DNA of 64,000 bases from Belnapia rosea (GCF_900101615.1 NZ_FMZX01000012.1:62001-126000), one strand, 5' to 3'. Positions 8,184 to 17,479 are shown, numbered from the stretch's first letter. Translations and numbers: made by a program. The notes: a model not told the origin generated them from the letters alone.

Positions 8184-8630
8184 TCAGGATGTCCGCCGGC
8201 CCGGCTTCAGCTGCTTGGCCGGCACCGCATCCGGCGCCTCCTCCGGCCCGGCCATCTTCCGCACCACCAGCAGCACCGCCGCCTTGGCGCTGAACTCCAG
8301 CCGGCGATAGGCGCGCAGCAGCCCCTCCTCATCGCCCGCGAGCAGGCCGAGCGAGCCCTGCTCCTCCTCCAGCCATTCGGCGGGCGGCGGCACATCCGGA
8401 TCAAGCCCGACGAGGTAGGAGACGGAGGTGGAGAGCGCCTCGGCGAGCCGCCGCAGCCGGTCGCCCCGCGGCACCGGCACCCGCCCTTCGCGCAGCCGGT
8501 CGAGAAAATCGGGGGCGAGCCCGGCAGCGCGGCTGGCCTCCTCCGGCGTCAGGCCGAGGCGTTCGAGCCTGCCCTCGATCAGCTCGACCATCGGCGGCGC
8601 GGCATCATCCTCCATGCCGCAGGGACGCAT
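8184..8630 (-). CDS. Small XRE-like HTH regulator
   Basis: A 148-residue predicted DNA-binding protein. Residues about 14-70 form an HTH_XRE domain: LTPEEASRAAGLAPDFLDRLREGR followed by RLRRLAEALSTSVSYLVGLDP, the usual lambda-repressor-like pattern. The C-terminal half (EEGLLRAYRRLEFSAKAAVLLVVRKMAG) looks like an amphipathic helix for dimerisation. The start is uncertain; in-frame ATGs at 8630, 8615 and 8591 are possible. The gene is preceded by an AT-rich stretch (8681-8740) that is the obvious place for its promoter and an autoregulatory site. Targets are unknown. Confidence 0.8.
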   Translation of the reverse strand: MRPCGMEDDAAPPMVELIEGRLERLGLTPEEASRAAGLAPDFLDRLREGRVPVPRGDRLRRLAEALSTSVSYLVGLDPDVPPPAEWLEEEQGSLGLLAGDEEGLLRAYRRLEFSAKAAVLLVVRKMAGPEEAPDAVPAKQLKPGRRTS

Positions 8631-8680
8631 CGGCGAGGCCGCGGTTGCACCGCCTCCTTGCTTTTCCGCACCGGCCGTTA

Positions 8681-8740
8681 TAGGATTTTTCTCCTTAATA
8701 TTTGATAACTTGATCTATTTTGCATCCAGCCAGGGCCCGG
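8681..8740 (-). promoter_or_regulatory. AT-rich control region upstream of the HTH gene
   Basis: A roughly 60-base AT-rich island in an otherwise GC-rich window. It holds the directly repeated pentamer TTGAT at 8702-8706 and 8710-8714, and a small AGGA/TCCT hairpin near 8687. It lies between the 3' end of the histidine kinase gene and the HTH gene, so it probably carries the HTH promoter and operator. No exact -35/-10 pair is claimed. Confidence 0.4.
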
Positions 8741-8771
8741 GCACCGATTTTGTCCGAAAACAGCGCGTCCT

Positions 8772-10118
8772 TCATCCCGGCAGCGTGGCCACTGCCGAGA
8801 GCCCGCCCCCGGGTCGGTTCTCCAGCACCACATCGCCGCCATGCGCGCGGAAGATGTTGCGCGCGATCGGCAGGCCGAGCCCTGTGCCGCCGGTCTCCCG
8901 GTTGCGGCTCGCCTCCAGGCGCCGGAAAGGCTGGAACACTGCCTCGAGCTGATCAGGCGGGATGCCCGGCCCCTCATCCTCGACGGCCAGGCGCACCGCG
9001 CGGCCCGGCCCCTCGGCGCCCGTCAGCACCAACTGCGCCGCGCTGCCATAGGCCAGAGCATTGCCGACAAGGTTGGCAAGCGCCCGCTTCAGCGCCACGG
9101 GCCTTGCCTGGACCACCAGCCGCTCCGGTCCCCGGTAGCCGATGCGCTCCGCCAAGTCGGGCCGCGCATCCGCCGCCTCGTCCAGCACCGTGCGGCACAG
9201 CGCGGCGAGGTCGAGCGCGACCGTCGGCTCGCCGGCCGAATCGTCGCGGGCGAAGGCGAGGGTCGCCGTGACCATCGCCTCCATCTCGTCGAGATCGGCC
9301 AGCATCTTCCGCCGCTGCTCGTCGTCGTCCATGAACTCGGCACGCAGCCGCAGCCGGGTGATCGGCGTGCGAAGGTCATGGCCGATGGCGGCCAGCATCT
9401 GGGTCCGGTCGCCGACGAAGCGGCGGATGCGCTCGGCCATGGTGTTGAAGGCATGGGCCGCCTTGGCCACCTCGGTCGGGCCCTGCTCCGGCATGCGGGG
9501 GGCGTTGACGTCCCGCCCCAGCCGCTCCGCCGCCTCGGCTAGCGCCCGCACCGGCCGTGTCAGCCGCCGCACCGCCCAGTTGATCAGCAGCCCCGCCGCC
9601 AGGGTCATGGCAAAGAAGGCGATCAGGAAGGTCTCCGAATGCCAGGGCCGTGGCGGCGGCAGGCTGATGCGGAGGTTGAGCCATTCACCGCTCGGCAGCC
9701 GCAGGCTGACCAGGAAGGTCGGTGCCCGGTCGCCCCAGCCGGTCAGGATCTCGCGCGGCCGGAAGCGCGGCGGCCCGCCTCCCAGGAGGTCGAGCCGCAG
9801 CATCCGCGCGATGGGCGGCGGAATGGGCGGCTGGTCGAGCCGCGCCACGGGTTCGTCATCGAGGGTCGCCGACAGGCCCTGGGGCAGTTCGAGCTCGGCC
9901 AGCATCTGTGCCCGCCGGTCGGCCGGCGCCAGGATGACGGTGCGCCAGGCGCTGATCGCCCGGGCCGAGATTTCGCGCGCCTGGGCGAAGCGCTGCAGGT
10001 CCACGCGGTCGAGCGCATGGATGGTCAGCCCCGCCGCCTGGACGGCGGTCAGCGCCAGCAGCAGCACCAGGGCGGTGCGGCCGGCAAGGCTCCGCGGCCA
10101 GAAGCGCCAACGGCTCAA
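8772..10118 (-). CDS. EnvZ-type sensor histidine kinase
   Basis: A 448-residue membrane histidine kinase. A first transmembrane helix (about 13-33), a periplasmic domain of about 130 residues and a second helix (about 161-183) are followed by a HAMP linker (about 184-236). The phosphoacceptor is His247 in GHDLRTPITRLR. The ATPase domain has the N box with Asn353 (LVGNALAYG), the G1 box DEGPGIPP (381-388) and the G2 box GGTGLGLPIA. The start is a TTG that overlaps the response-regulator stop (TTGA), so the pair is translationally coupled. The periplasmic domain has no recognised ligand motif, so the signal is unknown. Confidence 0.93.
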   Translation of the reverse strand: MSRWRFWPRSLAGRTALVLLLALTAVQAAGLTIHALDRVDLQRFAQAREISARAISAWRTVILAPADRRAQMLAELELPQGLSATLDDEPVARLDQPPIPPPIARMLRLDLLGGGPPRFRPREILTGWGDRAPTFLVSLRLPSGEWLNLRISLPPPRPWHSETFLIAFFAMTLAAGLLINWAVRRLTRPVRALAEAAERLGRDVNAPRMPEQGPTEVAKAAHAFNTMAERIRRFVGDRTQMLAAIGHDLRTPITRLRLRAEFMDDDEQRRKMLADLDEMEAMVTATLAFARDDSAGEPTVALDLAALCRTVLDEAADARPDLAERIGYRGPERLVVQARPVALKRALANLVGNALAYGSAAQLVLTGAEGPGRAVRLAVEDEGPGIPPDQLEAVFQPFRRLEASRNRETGGTGLGLPIARNIFRAHGGDVVLENRPGGGLSAVATLPG

Positions 10119-10834
10119 CTGCGCTCTACCGTCGCCGCCAGCACATAGCCGCCGCCGCGCACGGTCTTGATGAGGCTCGGGTTGCGCCCGTCATCCTCCA
10201 GTTTGCGGCGAAGGCGGGAGACGGCGACGTCGATCGCCCGGTCGAAAGGCCCGGCCTGGCGGCCACGCAGCAGGTCCATCAGCATGTCGCGGGTCAGCAC
10301 CCGGTTCGGCCGCTCCACCAGCACCTGCAGCAGCTCATACTCGCCGCCCGTGAGCGGAACCTCGGCACCATCGGGGTTGAGCAGGCGGCGCCGCGCTGGC
10401 TCCAGCGTCCAGCCGCCGAAGCGCACCGCCTTGGCCGGTGGCTCCTTCGCGCTGCCGCCCTCGCCCGAGGCACGTCGCAGCACGGCCCGGACACGGGCCA
10501 GCAGCTCCCGCGGGTTGAAGGGCTTGCTGAGATAGTCGTCGGCTCCGAGCTCGAGGCCGACGATGCGGTCGGTCTCGTCGGCCATGGCGGTCAGCATGAC
10601 GATCGGCACATCGCCCTGGCTGCGAAGCCATTTGGCGAAGTCGAGCCCGCTCTCGCCGGGCAGCATCAGGTCGAGCACCACGAGGTGGTACCGGCCAAGG
10701 GGCCAGAGCCGCCGCGCCTCCTTCGCATCCCGGGCGGCGGCGACGCGCATCCCCTGGCGTTCAAGGAATTTCGAGAGGAGGTCGCGGATCTCACGGTCGT
10801 CATCGACGACGAGGATATGGGGCTGGGCTTCCAT
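10115..10834 (-). CDS. OmpR-type response regulator
   Basis: A 239-residue transcription factor. The receiver domain (about 1-120) has the acidic DDD at 11-13, the phosphoacceptor Asp55 in VVLDLMLPG and Lys104 in YLSKPF. The winged-helix output domain (about 140-235) carries LTGGEYELLQVLVERPNRVLTRDMLMD and DVAVSRLRRKLEDD, characteristic of OmpR/PhoB proteins. It is the first gene of a two-gene operon with its kinase. A TATGTT hexamer just upstream of the start could be a -10 element. Confidence 0.94.
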   Translation of the reverse strand: MEAQPHILVVDDDREIRDLLSKFLERQGMRVAAARDAKEARRLWPLGRYHLVVLDLMLPGESGLDFAKWLRSQGDVPIVMLTAMADETDRIVGLELGADDYLSKPFNPRELLARVRAVLRRASGEGGSAKEPPAKAVRFGGWTLEPARRRLLNPDGAEVPLTGGEYELLQVLVERPNRVLTRDMLMDLLRGRQAGPFDRAIDVAVSRLRRKLEDDGRNPSLIKTVRGGGYVLAATVERS

Positions 10835-10858
10835 GGTCTTTGTAACATAGCGCGCCCG

Positions 10859-10870
10859 GCGACGCGTCGC
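10859..10870. promoter_or_regulatory. 12-base palindrome upstream of the two-component genes
   Basis: GCGACGCGTCGC is a perfect palindrome 25 bases upstream of the response-regulator start, between it and the divergent glycosylase gene. It could be an operator, but CG-rich palindromes also arise by chance at this base composition. Confidence 0.25.
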
Positions 10871-11033
10871 GCCGAAAGTTGTTGCGGCAGGTTGCGGGGG
10901 CCGCCGCCGTTGCAGGCCGTTTCAATTCGGCACGGCCGGGGCCTTCCGGCAGCAACATCCGGGGTGCAGCTTCCCGTCACTCATCGACGGCCCCTTCCCC
11001 ATCCGGGCTGCCGATGGGCTATAGGCGGCGGGG

Positions 11034-11705
11034 ATGGCCCCCCCCTCCACCCCGCCGCCCCCCTTTCCCACACCGCCGGCATGGGCGCTCGACGGGCTGC
11101 GGGCCCTGATCGAGGCCGACCCGCGGCTCGGAGGCATCGAGGCAGCGGCCGGCCCGCTGCCCTGGCGCACCCGCCAGCCCGGCTTCCCCGGCCTGCTGCG
11201 GGCCATCTGCGGCCAGCAGATCAGCAACCAGGCTGCGGCCGCCATCTGGCGCCGCCTCGCCGCCCTGCCCCATGCGCTGGAGCCGTCCGGGCTGCTGGCG
11301 ATGGATGACGCGACGCTGTGCGGCATCGCCGGCCTCTCACGGCCGAAGGCGGCGCATGCCCGCTCGCTGGCGACAGCCTGCCTCGACGGCCGGCTCGACT
11401 TCGCCGCGCTGCCGGCCATGACGACACCGGAAGCGGTGGCGCATATCGCCGCCGTGAAGGGGCTCGGTCCCTGGACGGCCGAGATCCATCTCCTCTTTGC
11501 CGAGCAGCGGCCGGATGTCTTCCCCTCGGGCGACCTGGCGCTGGCGGCCAGCGCGGCGCATCTGCTGGGCCTGCCGGCACGGCCGGGGCCGAAGGCGCTG
11601 GCGGTGCTGGCGGAGGGCTGGGCGCCCTGGCGCTCGCTCGCCGCCCGCCTGCTCTGGCATCACTGGCGCTTCGTCACCGGCCGGCCTGCGGTGGAGGATG
11701 GCTGA
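11034..11705 (+). CDS. AlkA-type DNA-3-methyladenine glycosylase
   Basis: A 223-residue HhH-GPD glycosylase expected to excise alkylated bases from DNA. The helix-hairpin-helix is VKGLGPWTAE (141-150), followed by the catalytic Asp167 in FPSGDLAL. The N-terminal FPGLLRAICGQQISNQAAAAIWRRL matches the family. It is shorter than E. coli AlkA (282 residues) because it lacks the N-terminal TBP-like domain, a common bacterial form. The first 15 residues are Pro-rich and the true start may be slightly downstream. It stands alone, 41 kb from ada, and converges on the hydantoinase gene with two bases between. Confidence 0.9.
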   Translation: MAPPSTPPPPFPTPPAWALDGLRALIEADPRLGGIEAAAGPLPWRTRQPGFPGLLRAICGQQISNQAAAAIWRRLAALPHALEPSGLLAMDDATLCGIAGLSRPKAAHARSLATACLDGRLDFAALPAMTTPEAVAHIAAVKGLGPWTAEIHLLFAEQRPDVFPSGDLALAASAAHLLGLPARPGPKALAVLAEGWAPWRSLAARLLWHHWRFVTGRPAVEDG

Positions 11706-11707
11706 GC

Positions 11708-13186
11708 TCAGCCCCGCGGTGCCGCGTCGAACCCATCCGCCAGCACGCCGCGCGGGGCGATGAAGTCGTAGGGCCCGCGCGGCAGGAATTGGCCGGTGCC
11801 GGGCTCGCCCTGCACCACGCCGTCGCGCATCACCACCTCGCCGCGCCGCACCGTCGCCACCGGCCAGCCGGTGACCTCCAGCCCCTCATAAGGGGTGTAG
11901 TCGATGGCGTGCTGCATCAGCGGGTTGGCAATGGTGACGCGCTTCTTCGGGTCCCACAGGGCAAGGTCGGCATCCGCGCCGATGGCGATCGCGCCCTTGC
12001 GCGGTGCGAGGCCCATCAGCCGCGCCGGGTTGGTCGCGGTCAGCCGGACGAAGTGCTCGAGGCTGATGCGGCCCTTGGAGACACCCTCGCTGAACAGGAT
12101 GGGCAGGCGCGCGGCGAGGCCCGGGATGCCGTTCGGGATGTCGCGGAAGGGCGCGTCGCGGCCATTCGCCGCCTTGCCTGCCTCACCGGCCATCGAGAAG
12201 CCGCAATGGTCGGAGGAGACGACATCGAGGGTGCCGCGCCGGATCATCTCCCAGACCCTGCCCTGTTCCGCCTCGGTGCGCGGGCTGGGTGAGCACATAT
12301 AGGCGGCGCCCTCGAAGCCGGGGCGGTCCATGTCGGCGGCGGTGAGGGTCAGGTATTGCGGGCAGGTCTCGCCCCAGACCTTGAGGCCGCGATGCTGGGC
12401 ACGGGCGATCTCCTCCGCCGCCTCGGCGCAGCTCACATGGAAAACCTGGATCGGTTGATCGACCAACTCTGCTAATGCGATGGCGCGATGCGTCGCCTCG
12501 CGCTCGACGACGACGGGGCGCGACCAGGCATGGTATTTCGGCGCGGTCATCCCGGCCTTGATGAGCATCTCGGTCCGCCACTTGATGGCGGCATAGTTCT
12601 CGCAATGCACGGTGACGAGGCAGCCATGCCGCCGGGCCGTCGCCAGCACCTTGAGGAACTGCTCGTCGCTGAGATGCAGCGGCTCGTAGGTGAGGAAGAC
12701 CTTGAGGCTGCGGATCCCGCGGGCGACGATCTGCGGCACCTCGCGCTCCAGCACCTCGTCGGTCGGGTCGCTGATGATCTGGTGGAAGCTGTAGTCGAGC
12801 ATCCCCTTCGCCGCGCGCTGCTCGTAATCGGCGAGGCGCGGCAGGATGCCCTCGCCCTTCCATTGCGGGACGAAGCAGACGACGCTGGTGGTGCCGCCGG
12901 CGAAAGCGGAGGTGCTGGCGGTGCGGAAGCTCTCCTCATTCACCGTCACGGCGAGGTCGCCACCGGTGCCGACATAGCCGCCGCGGGCCGGCTCCTCGAT
13001 ATGGCAGTGGCTGTCGACGCCGCCTGGCAGCACCAGAAGACCACCGGCATCGAGTGTCGCGGCGCCGTCGGTGATGCTCTCGGCCAGCGCCACGATCCGC
13101 CCGCCGCGGATGCCGATGTCGCAGCGCATGGTGCCAACGCCGCTGGCGACCAGGCCGCCGCGCACCACCAGATCGTAGTCTGCCAT
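11708..13186 (-). CDS. Dihydropyrimidinase/hydantoinase-type amidohydrolase
   Basis: A 492-residue cyclic amidohydrolase that should hydrolyse a cyclic amide such as dihydrouracil, a hydantoin or a related imide. The binuclear metal site is intact: His60 and His62 (DSHCH), the lysine to be carboxylated Lys162 (LKVFLTY), His194 (VHCEN), His250 (FHVSC) and Asp326 (SSDHC). The DSHCHIEEP version of the first motif differs from the usual D-x-HTH of classical hydantoinases, so this is a divergent subgroup. An MFS transporter lies 99 bases upstream on the same strand and may import the substrate. Confidence 0.88.
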   Translation of the reverse strand: MADYDLVVRGGLVASGVGTMRCDIGIRGGRIVALAESITDGAATLDAGGLLVLPGGVDSHCHIEEPARGGYVGTGGDLAVTVNEESFRTASTSAFAGGTTSVVCFVPQWKGEGILPRLADYEQRAAKGMLDYSFHQIISDPTDEVLEREVPQIVARGIRSLKVFLTYEPLHLSDEQFLKVLATARRHGCLVTVHCENYAAIKWRTEMLIKAGMTAPKYHAWSRPVVVEREATHRAIALAELVDQPIQVFHVSCAEAAEEIARAQHRGLKVWGETCPQYLTLTAADMDRPGFEGAAYMCSPSPRTEAEQGRVWEMIRRGTLDVVSSDHCGFSMAGEAGKAANGRDAPFRDIPNGIPGLAARLPILFSEGVSKGRISLEHFVRLTATNPARLMGLAPRKGAIAIGADADLALWDPKKRVTIANPLMQHAIDYTPYEGLEVTGWPVATVRRGEVVMRDGVVQGEPGTGQFLPRGPYDFIAPRGVLADGFDAAPRG

Positions 13187-13285
13187 CCGCCCTCTCCTTC
13201 GGGATCCCGTCGGCCGGCAGTCTAGAGCATGGGCCCGCGGGTGACATCACTCGCCGGGCAGCGCCCAGGCTCGTCTGATGGCGCG

Positions 13286-14509
13286 TCAGCGCATCGGGCG
13301 GCGCAGGGCCCAGAAGGCGACCGAGCCGGCGACATAGGCGACGATCGAGAGCAGGAAGGCGATGCGGTAGCTGTTGGTGAGATCGAAGATGAAGCCCGCC
13401 GCCCAGGAGCCGATGGCGGCACCGAGGCCGGAGCCGATGGTGATGACGCCGAGGATTGTGCCGAGCCGCGGCCCGGGGAAGAGATCGGCGGTCTTCGCCG
13501 TGATGGCCGGGCCGCGCGCGCCCCATGTCAGGCCGAAGCCGCAGCCATGCAGCCAGAGGAGCAGGTGCTGATCGGGCGAGGTGATGAGCAAGGCGCAGAC
13601 CACGCCGAGGATCGAGATGCCATAGGCCAGCAGGGCCGAGGCCTCCCGCCCGATGTAATCGGACAAGGTCCCGGTCGCGATCACCCCGGGGAAGGCCAGG
13701 AAGCTGCCCATGCCGAGCACGCCGGCGGCGTAGAGCGGATCGAAGCCGATATCGACGGCGAAGGCGATCTGGTGCAGCGAGACGAGGAAGCTGCCGATGC
13801 TGGTGCACATGTAGACGAGGAAAAGCAGCCAGAAGGCACGGGTGCGGATCGCCTCGGCGAGCGTCCATTGGCGCGCGGCGGCCGCTGCCGTGCCGCCGGC
13901 CGAGGCCGGTGGCTCCGGGCTGCGGCGGAAGATCGCAGCCAGCGGCAGCACCAGCACGGCCATCGCCGCCGCCTCCGTAAGATAGGCAGCGCGCCAGCCG
14001 AAGCCGGTGATCAGCATCTGGCTCGCCGGTGCCGAGAGCGCGCGGCCGAAGGCATTGGCCGATTGCAGCACGGAGACCGCCATGCCGCGCTGGCGGACGA
14101 AGATGCGGGAGACGAGCGGCACGAAAACCAGCAGGCCAAGGCAATTGGCGCCGACAGTCATCACGACGCCATAGAGGAAAACCACCTGCCACAGCGAATC
14201 GGCGAAGGCACTGCCGAGCAGGCCGAGGGTCAGCAGGCAGCCCCCGAGCAGCACGCAGCGCCGCACGCCCACCCGGTCCACCAGCCCGCCGATAAGCGGC
14301 GAGCTGGCACCACCGACGAGCTGTCCGACCGAATAGGCGAGCGAACTCTCCGCCCGCGTCCAGCCGAAATCGGCGACGAAGGCGAGAAGGAAGACCGTAT
14401 AGGAATGCATGAGGCTGGCGCCGACCGTGAAGGCCAGAAAGGCACCGGCCAGCATCAACCAGGCCTGGCGGGAGGGTTTCTCGGCGGGCCTGACGGGAGA
14501 TGCTGGCAT
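13286..14509 (-). CDS. MFS transporter, monocarboxylate/oxalate-antiporter type
   Basis: A 407-residue inner-membrane protein with about twelve hydrophobic segments arranged in two halves. MFS signatures include the loop GGLVDRVGVRR after helix 2 and the matching TLSDYIGREASAL loop in the second half. The WLMLAGAFLAFTVGASLMHSYTVFLLAFVADFGW opening and the G-rich helix 11 are typical of the OFA/MCT-like subfamily that moves small organic acids. It precedes the hydantoinase gene on the same strand, which suggests uptake of a substrate or export of a product of that enzyme. Confidence 0.88.
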   Translation of the reverse strand: MPASPVRPAEKPSRQAWLMLAGAFLAFTVGASLMHSYTVFLLAFVADFGWTRAESSLAYSVGQLVGGASSPLIGGLVDRVGVRRCVLLGGCLLTLGLLGSAFADSLWQVVFLYGVVMTVGANCLGLLVFVPLVSRIFVRQRGMAVSVLQSANAFGRALSAPASQMLITGFGWRAAYLTEAAAMAVLVLPLAAIFRRSPEPPASAGGTAAAAARQWTLAEAIRTRAFWLLFLVYMCTSIGSFLVSLHQIAFAVDIGFDPLYAAGVLGMGSFLAFPGVIATGTLSDYIGREASALLAYGISILGVVCALLITSPDQHLLLWLHGCGFGLTWGARGPAITAKTADLFPGPRLGTILGVITIGSGLGAAIGSWAAGFIFDLTNSYRIAFLLSIVAYVAGSVAFWALRRPMR

Positions 14510-14559
14510 ATGGCCATGCTGCGGGCCATGGCCGAGGCGGTCAATCGGCGGACATCCGG

Positions 14560-15204
14560 CTAGCCGCAGCCATGGAAGCCGCCACCGGGAACCGGCGCCA
14601 GGGCCACGATGCCAAGCAGCGCAAAACCCGCGCCATCGCGCCTGGGCTCGACGATGAGGGCCGCGCCCTCGGGGAAGGCATCGCCGGCCACGGCTTGGCC
14701 GAACAGCATGATTGCCGGCGTTCGGTGGCCGACCAGAAGGCGATTGGCACCAGCCGGCACCGGCGCCCCGAGCAGCCGGCGATGCTCGGCAAGAACCCAG
14801 GCCAGCCGGTCGCCGGCATAGTCGTCGGCGAGGAGGCCATCGGTGACGGTGACCCGATCGGCACCGAAGGCGAGTTCCGCCGTATCCCGCGCGCGGAAGA
14901 CCGGCCCGGCCAGCGCCGGCCAGGCAATCGGGATGCCATGGGCCACCAGCGCCGCGCCGAGCCGCCGCGCCTGGTCATGCCCTGCCGGTGACAGGTTCCG
15001 CTGGCCGGCGCGGTCGCCGATGCGGAAGCTGCGGTCGCAATTCTCGCCCCGCGTATCGGCATGACGCAGGAAGAGCACGAGACCGCCAGCACGCAACCGG
15101 GCCAGCAGCGGCCCCGCCTCGGGTGCCTCCGCCGGCAAGGCCGCAGATGCGGCGCCGGCCAGGCCATGCGGGAGCAGGAGCAACAGAGCGCGTCGATGCA
15201 TCAT
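14560..15204 (-). CDS. Exported histidine-phosphatase superfamily protein
   Basis: A 214-residue protein with a Sec signal peptide (MMHRRALLLLLPHGLAGAASA). The phosphatase core has the catalytic Arg47-His48 in LFLRHADTRGE and a second histidine (His160) in LLVGHRTPAIML. The pattern RHADT...NLSPAGHDQARRLG matches small periplasmic members of the branch 1 histidine-phosphatase family rather than cofactor-dependent phosphoglycerate mutase. The substrate is unknown, probably a periplasmic phosphoester. I chose ATG 15204 because the hydrophobic signal begins there; the long upstream extension overlaps the divergent gene and is not coding. Confidence 0.85.
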   Translation of the reverse strand: MMHRRALLLLLPHGLAGAASAALPAEAPEAGPLLARLRAGGLVLFLRHADTRGENCDRSFRIGDRAGQRNLSPAGHDQARRLGAALVAHGIPIAWPALAGPVFRARDTAELAFGADRVTVTDGLLADDYAGDRLAWVLAEHRRLLGAPVPAGANRLLVGHRTPAIMLFGQAVAGDAFPEGAALIVEPRRDGAGFALLGIVALAPVPGGGFHGCG

Positions 15205-15261
15205 GGCGTAAAGTACTGTAGGTCGCGCGAAAGCCTGCGGAAGAACCTGTCGCATGGCGCC

Positions 15262-16023
15262 ATGCGGAGCAACCGGATGCAGCGAATCCTGGCCGCCATC
15301 ATCGGTATCTGCTGGCTCGTGGCGGCGGTCCCGGCCAATTCCGCCGAATTGCAGGTCCTCAGCGCCGGCGCGATGGAGCCCGGCCTCGAAGTAGCCGCGC
15401 AGGCCTTCCGTCGCGCCTCGGGCCAGGCGGTGGTGCTGCGTTACGCGACCGCACCGGGCCTGCAGCGGGCGCTTGCGGAGGGCGAGCCGCCGCATCTCCT
15501 GATCGGGCCGCATTCGCTCATGGAGGCCTTGGCCCAGGCGGGGCGCGTGACAGGCAGGCCAACACCGCTCGGCCGGGTCGGCGTCGGCATCGCCGTCCGT
15601 CCCGGTCTGTCCATCCAGCCGGTGCTGGATGCCGAGGGGCTACGCGCCCTCGTCACCCAGGCGCAGTCGCTGGTCTACAACCGGGCCTCCACAGGACTTT
15701 ATGTCGACCGGCTGTTCAGTCGCCTCGGGCTGAGCATGGTGGTGGCGCCCAAGGCGCGGCGATACGCCACGGGGGCGGAGGTGATGGCGCATCTGCTGCA
15801 AGGCACTGGGCAGGAGATCGGCTTCGGCGCCATCACCGAGATCCGGATGGTCCGTGAACTCCGCTATCTCGGGCCGTTGCCGCCCGAGCTGCAATCCTAC
15901 ACCACCTATAGCGGCGCCCTGACGCCGGATGCGCCGGTCACCGCCGAGGCGCTGCTACGGTGGCTCACCGGGCCCGAGGCCCGCAGCGCCTTCGACGCCA
16001 CGGGGATCGAGTCGGTACAGTGA
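15262..16023 (+). CDS. ModA-like periplasmic substrate-binding protein
   Basis: A 253-residue extracellular solute-binding protein of the molybdate-type (PBP2) fold. It has a signal peptide (ILAAIIGICWLVAAVPANSA), then ELQVLSAGAMEPGLEVAAQAFRRASG, the usual ModA opening in which SAGA contacts the anion. Weak later similarity includes STGLYVDRLFSRLG and FGAITEIRM. No ModB or ModC genes are adjacent, so it may bind another ligand or serve as a sensor. Starts at 15262 and 15277 are both possible. It is divergent from the histidine phosphatase with 57 bases between, and it converges on gabD. Confidence 0.85.
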   Translation: MRSNRMQRILAAIIGICWLVAAVPANSAELQVLSAGAMEPGLEVAAQAFRRASGQAVVLRYATAPGLQRALAEGEPPHLLIGPHSLMEALAQAGRVTGRPTPLGRVGVGIAVRPGLSIQPVLDAEGLRALVTQAQSLVYNRASTGLYVDRLFSRLGLSMVVAPKARRYATGAEVMAHLLQGTGQEIGFGAITEIRMVRELRYLGPLPPELQSYTTYSGALTPDAPVTAEALLRWLTGPEARSAFDATGIESVQ

Positions 16024-16026
16024 GGG

Positions 16027-17463
16027 TCAGAGACCAGCCTGGCTGACGAATTTGATGTTCAGATAGGCCTCGATCGCCTCCGACCCGCCTTCCGAGCCGT
16101 AGCCGCTGTCCTTGATGCCGCCGAAGGGCACTTCCGGCAGGGCGAGGCCGAGATGGTTGATCGTCATCATCCCGCTCTCGACCTTGGCGGCGATCGCATT
16201 CGCCGTCTTGGCCGAGCGGGTGAAGGCGTAGGAGGCAAGGCCATAGGGCAGCCGGTTGGCCTCCTCCACCACCTCATCGAACTCCCGGAAGGGCGCGATC
16301 ATGGCGAGCGGCCCGAAAGGCTCCTCGTTCATCATCCGGGCATCCTTGGTGACGCCGGTCAGCACGGTCGGCTGGAAGAAATAGCCCTTGTTGCCGATGC
16401 GCTCGCCACCGGTATGCACCTCGGCGCCGCGCTGGCGGGCATCGGCGATCAGGCCCTCCATCCAGGGGATGCGGCGGTCATGGACCAGCGGGCCCATCTG
16501 GACGCCCTGCTCCATGCCGTTGCCGACCTTCACGGCCTTGGCCGCCGCGACGAATTTCTCGACGAAAGGCTCGTAGTGCTTCTCCTGCACCAGGAAGCGC
16601 GTCGGGCTGACGCAGACCTGGCCGGCATTGCGGAATTTGGCGCCCGCCAGGGTCTTCACCGCGAGGTCGAGATCGGCGTCGTCGAAGACAATGGCCGGGG
16701 CATGACCGCCCAATTCCATGGTGACGCGCTTCATATGCTGGCCGGCGAGGGCGGCGAGCTGCTTGCCGACCGGGGTGGAGCCGGTGAAGGTCACCTTCTT
16801 GATGGTCGGGTGCGGGATCAGGTACTCGCTGATCTCGGCCGGGATGCCATAGACGAGGCCGACGACGCCCGCGGGCAGGCCGGCATCGACGAAGCAGCGG
16901 ATCAGCGCGGCCGGGGAGGCCGGGGTCTCTTCCGGTGCCTTGACGATGATCGAGCAGCCGGTGGCCACCGCGGCGGAGAGCTTGCGGACGACCTGGTTGA
17001 TCGGGAAGTTCCACGGCGTGAAGGCGGCGACGGGGCCGATCGGCTCCTTCACCACCAGCTGGTAGACGCCCTCGGCGCGGGCCGGGATGACGCGGCCATA
17101 GGCGCGGCGGGCCTCCTCGGCGAACCAGTCGATGATGTCGGCGCCGGCCAGCGTCTCCATCTTCGCCTCGGGCAGCGGCTTGCCCTGCTCGGCGGTCATC
17201 AGCGCGGCGATCTCGTCGGCGCGGGAGCGGAGGATGTCGGCCGCCTTGCGCATCAGCTTGGCGCGCTCGAAGGCGGAAACCTTCTTCCATGTGGCGAAGC
17301 CACGCTCGGCCGCCTCCAACGCCTCGTCGAGGTCGTCCTTGCCGGCATGGGCGACCTCGCCGATCACCTCCTCGGTGGCCGGGTTGATCACCTGCAGCAT
17401 CTTGCCGGAACGGCTGTTCCGCCACTCCCCGTTGATATGCAGCTGGACGGTCGGATAGGCCAT
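16027..17463 (-). CDS. gabD: NAD(P)-dependent succinate-semialdehyde dehydrogenase
   Basis: A 478-residue aldehyde dehydrogenase, predicted to oxidise succinate semialdehyde to succinate in 4-aminobutyrate or related catabolism. PWNFPINQ carries Asn152, MELGGHAP carries the general base Glu250, and [10 protein letters not shown] carries the nucleophile Cys284. The N-terminal [23 protein letters not shown] and the Arg/Ser surroundings of the active site fit the GabD group, but related semialdehydes cannot be excluded. ATG 17463 has an AGGAG site. Upstream lie three GC-rich hairpins that separate it from the oxidoreductase gene. Confidence 0.9.
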   Translation of the reverse strand: MAYPTVQLHINGEWRNSRSGKMLQVINPATEEVIGEVAHAGKDDLDEALEAAERGFATWKKVSAFERAKLMRKAADILRSRADEIAALMTAEQGKPLPEAKMETLAGADIIDWFAEEARRAYGRVIPARAEGVYQLVVKEPIGPVAAFTPWNFPINQVVRKLSAAVATGCSIIVKAPEETPASPAALIRCFVDAGLPAGVVGLVYGIPAEISEYLIPHPTIKKVTFTGSTPVGKQLAALAGQHMKRVTMELGGHAPAIVFDDADLDLAVKTLAGAKFRNAGQVCVSPTRFLVQEKHYEPFVEKFVAAAKAVKVGNGMEQGVQMGPLVHDRRIPWMEGLIADARQRGAEVHTGGERIGNKGYFFQPTVLTGVTKDARMMNEEPFGPLAMIAPFREFDEVVEEANRLPYGLASYAFTRSAKTANAIAAKVESGMMTINHLGLALPEVPFGGIKDSGYGSEGGSEAIEAYLNIKFVSQAGL

Positions 17464-17479
17464 GGGTGTCTCCTGGCTA

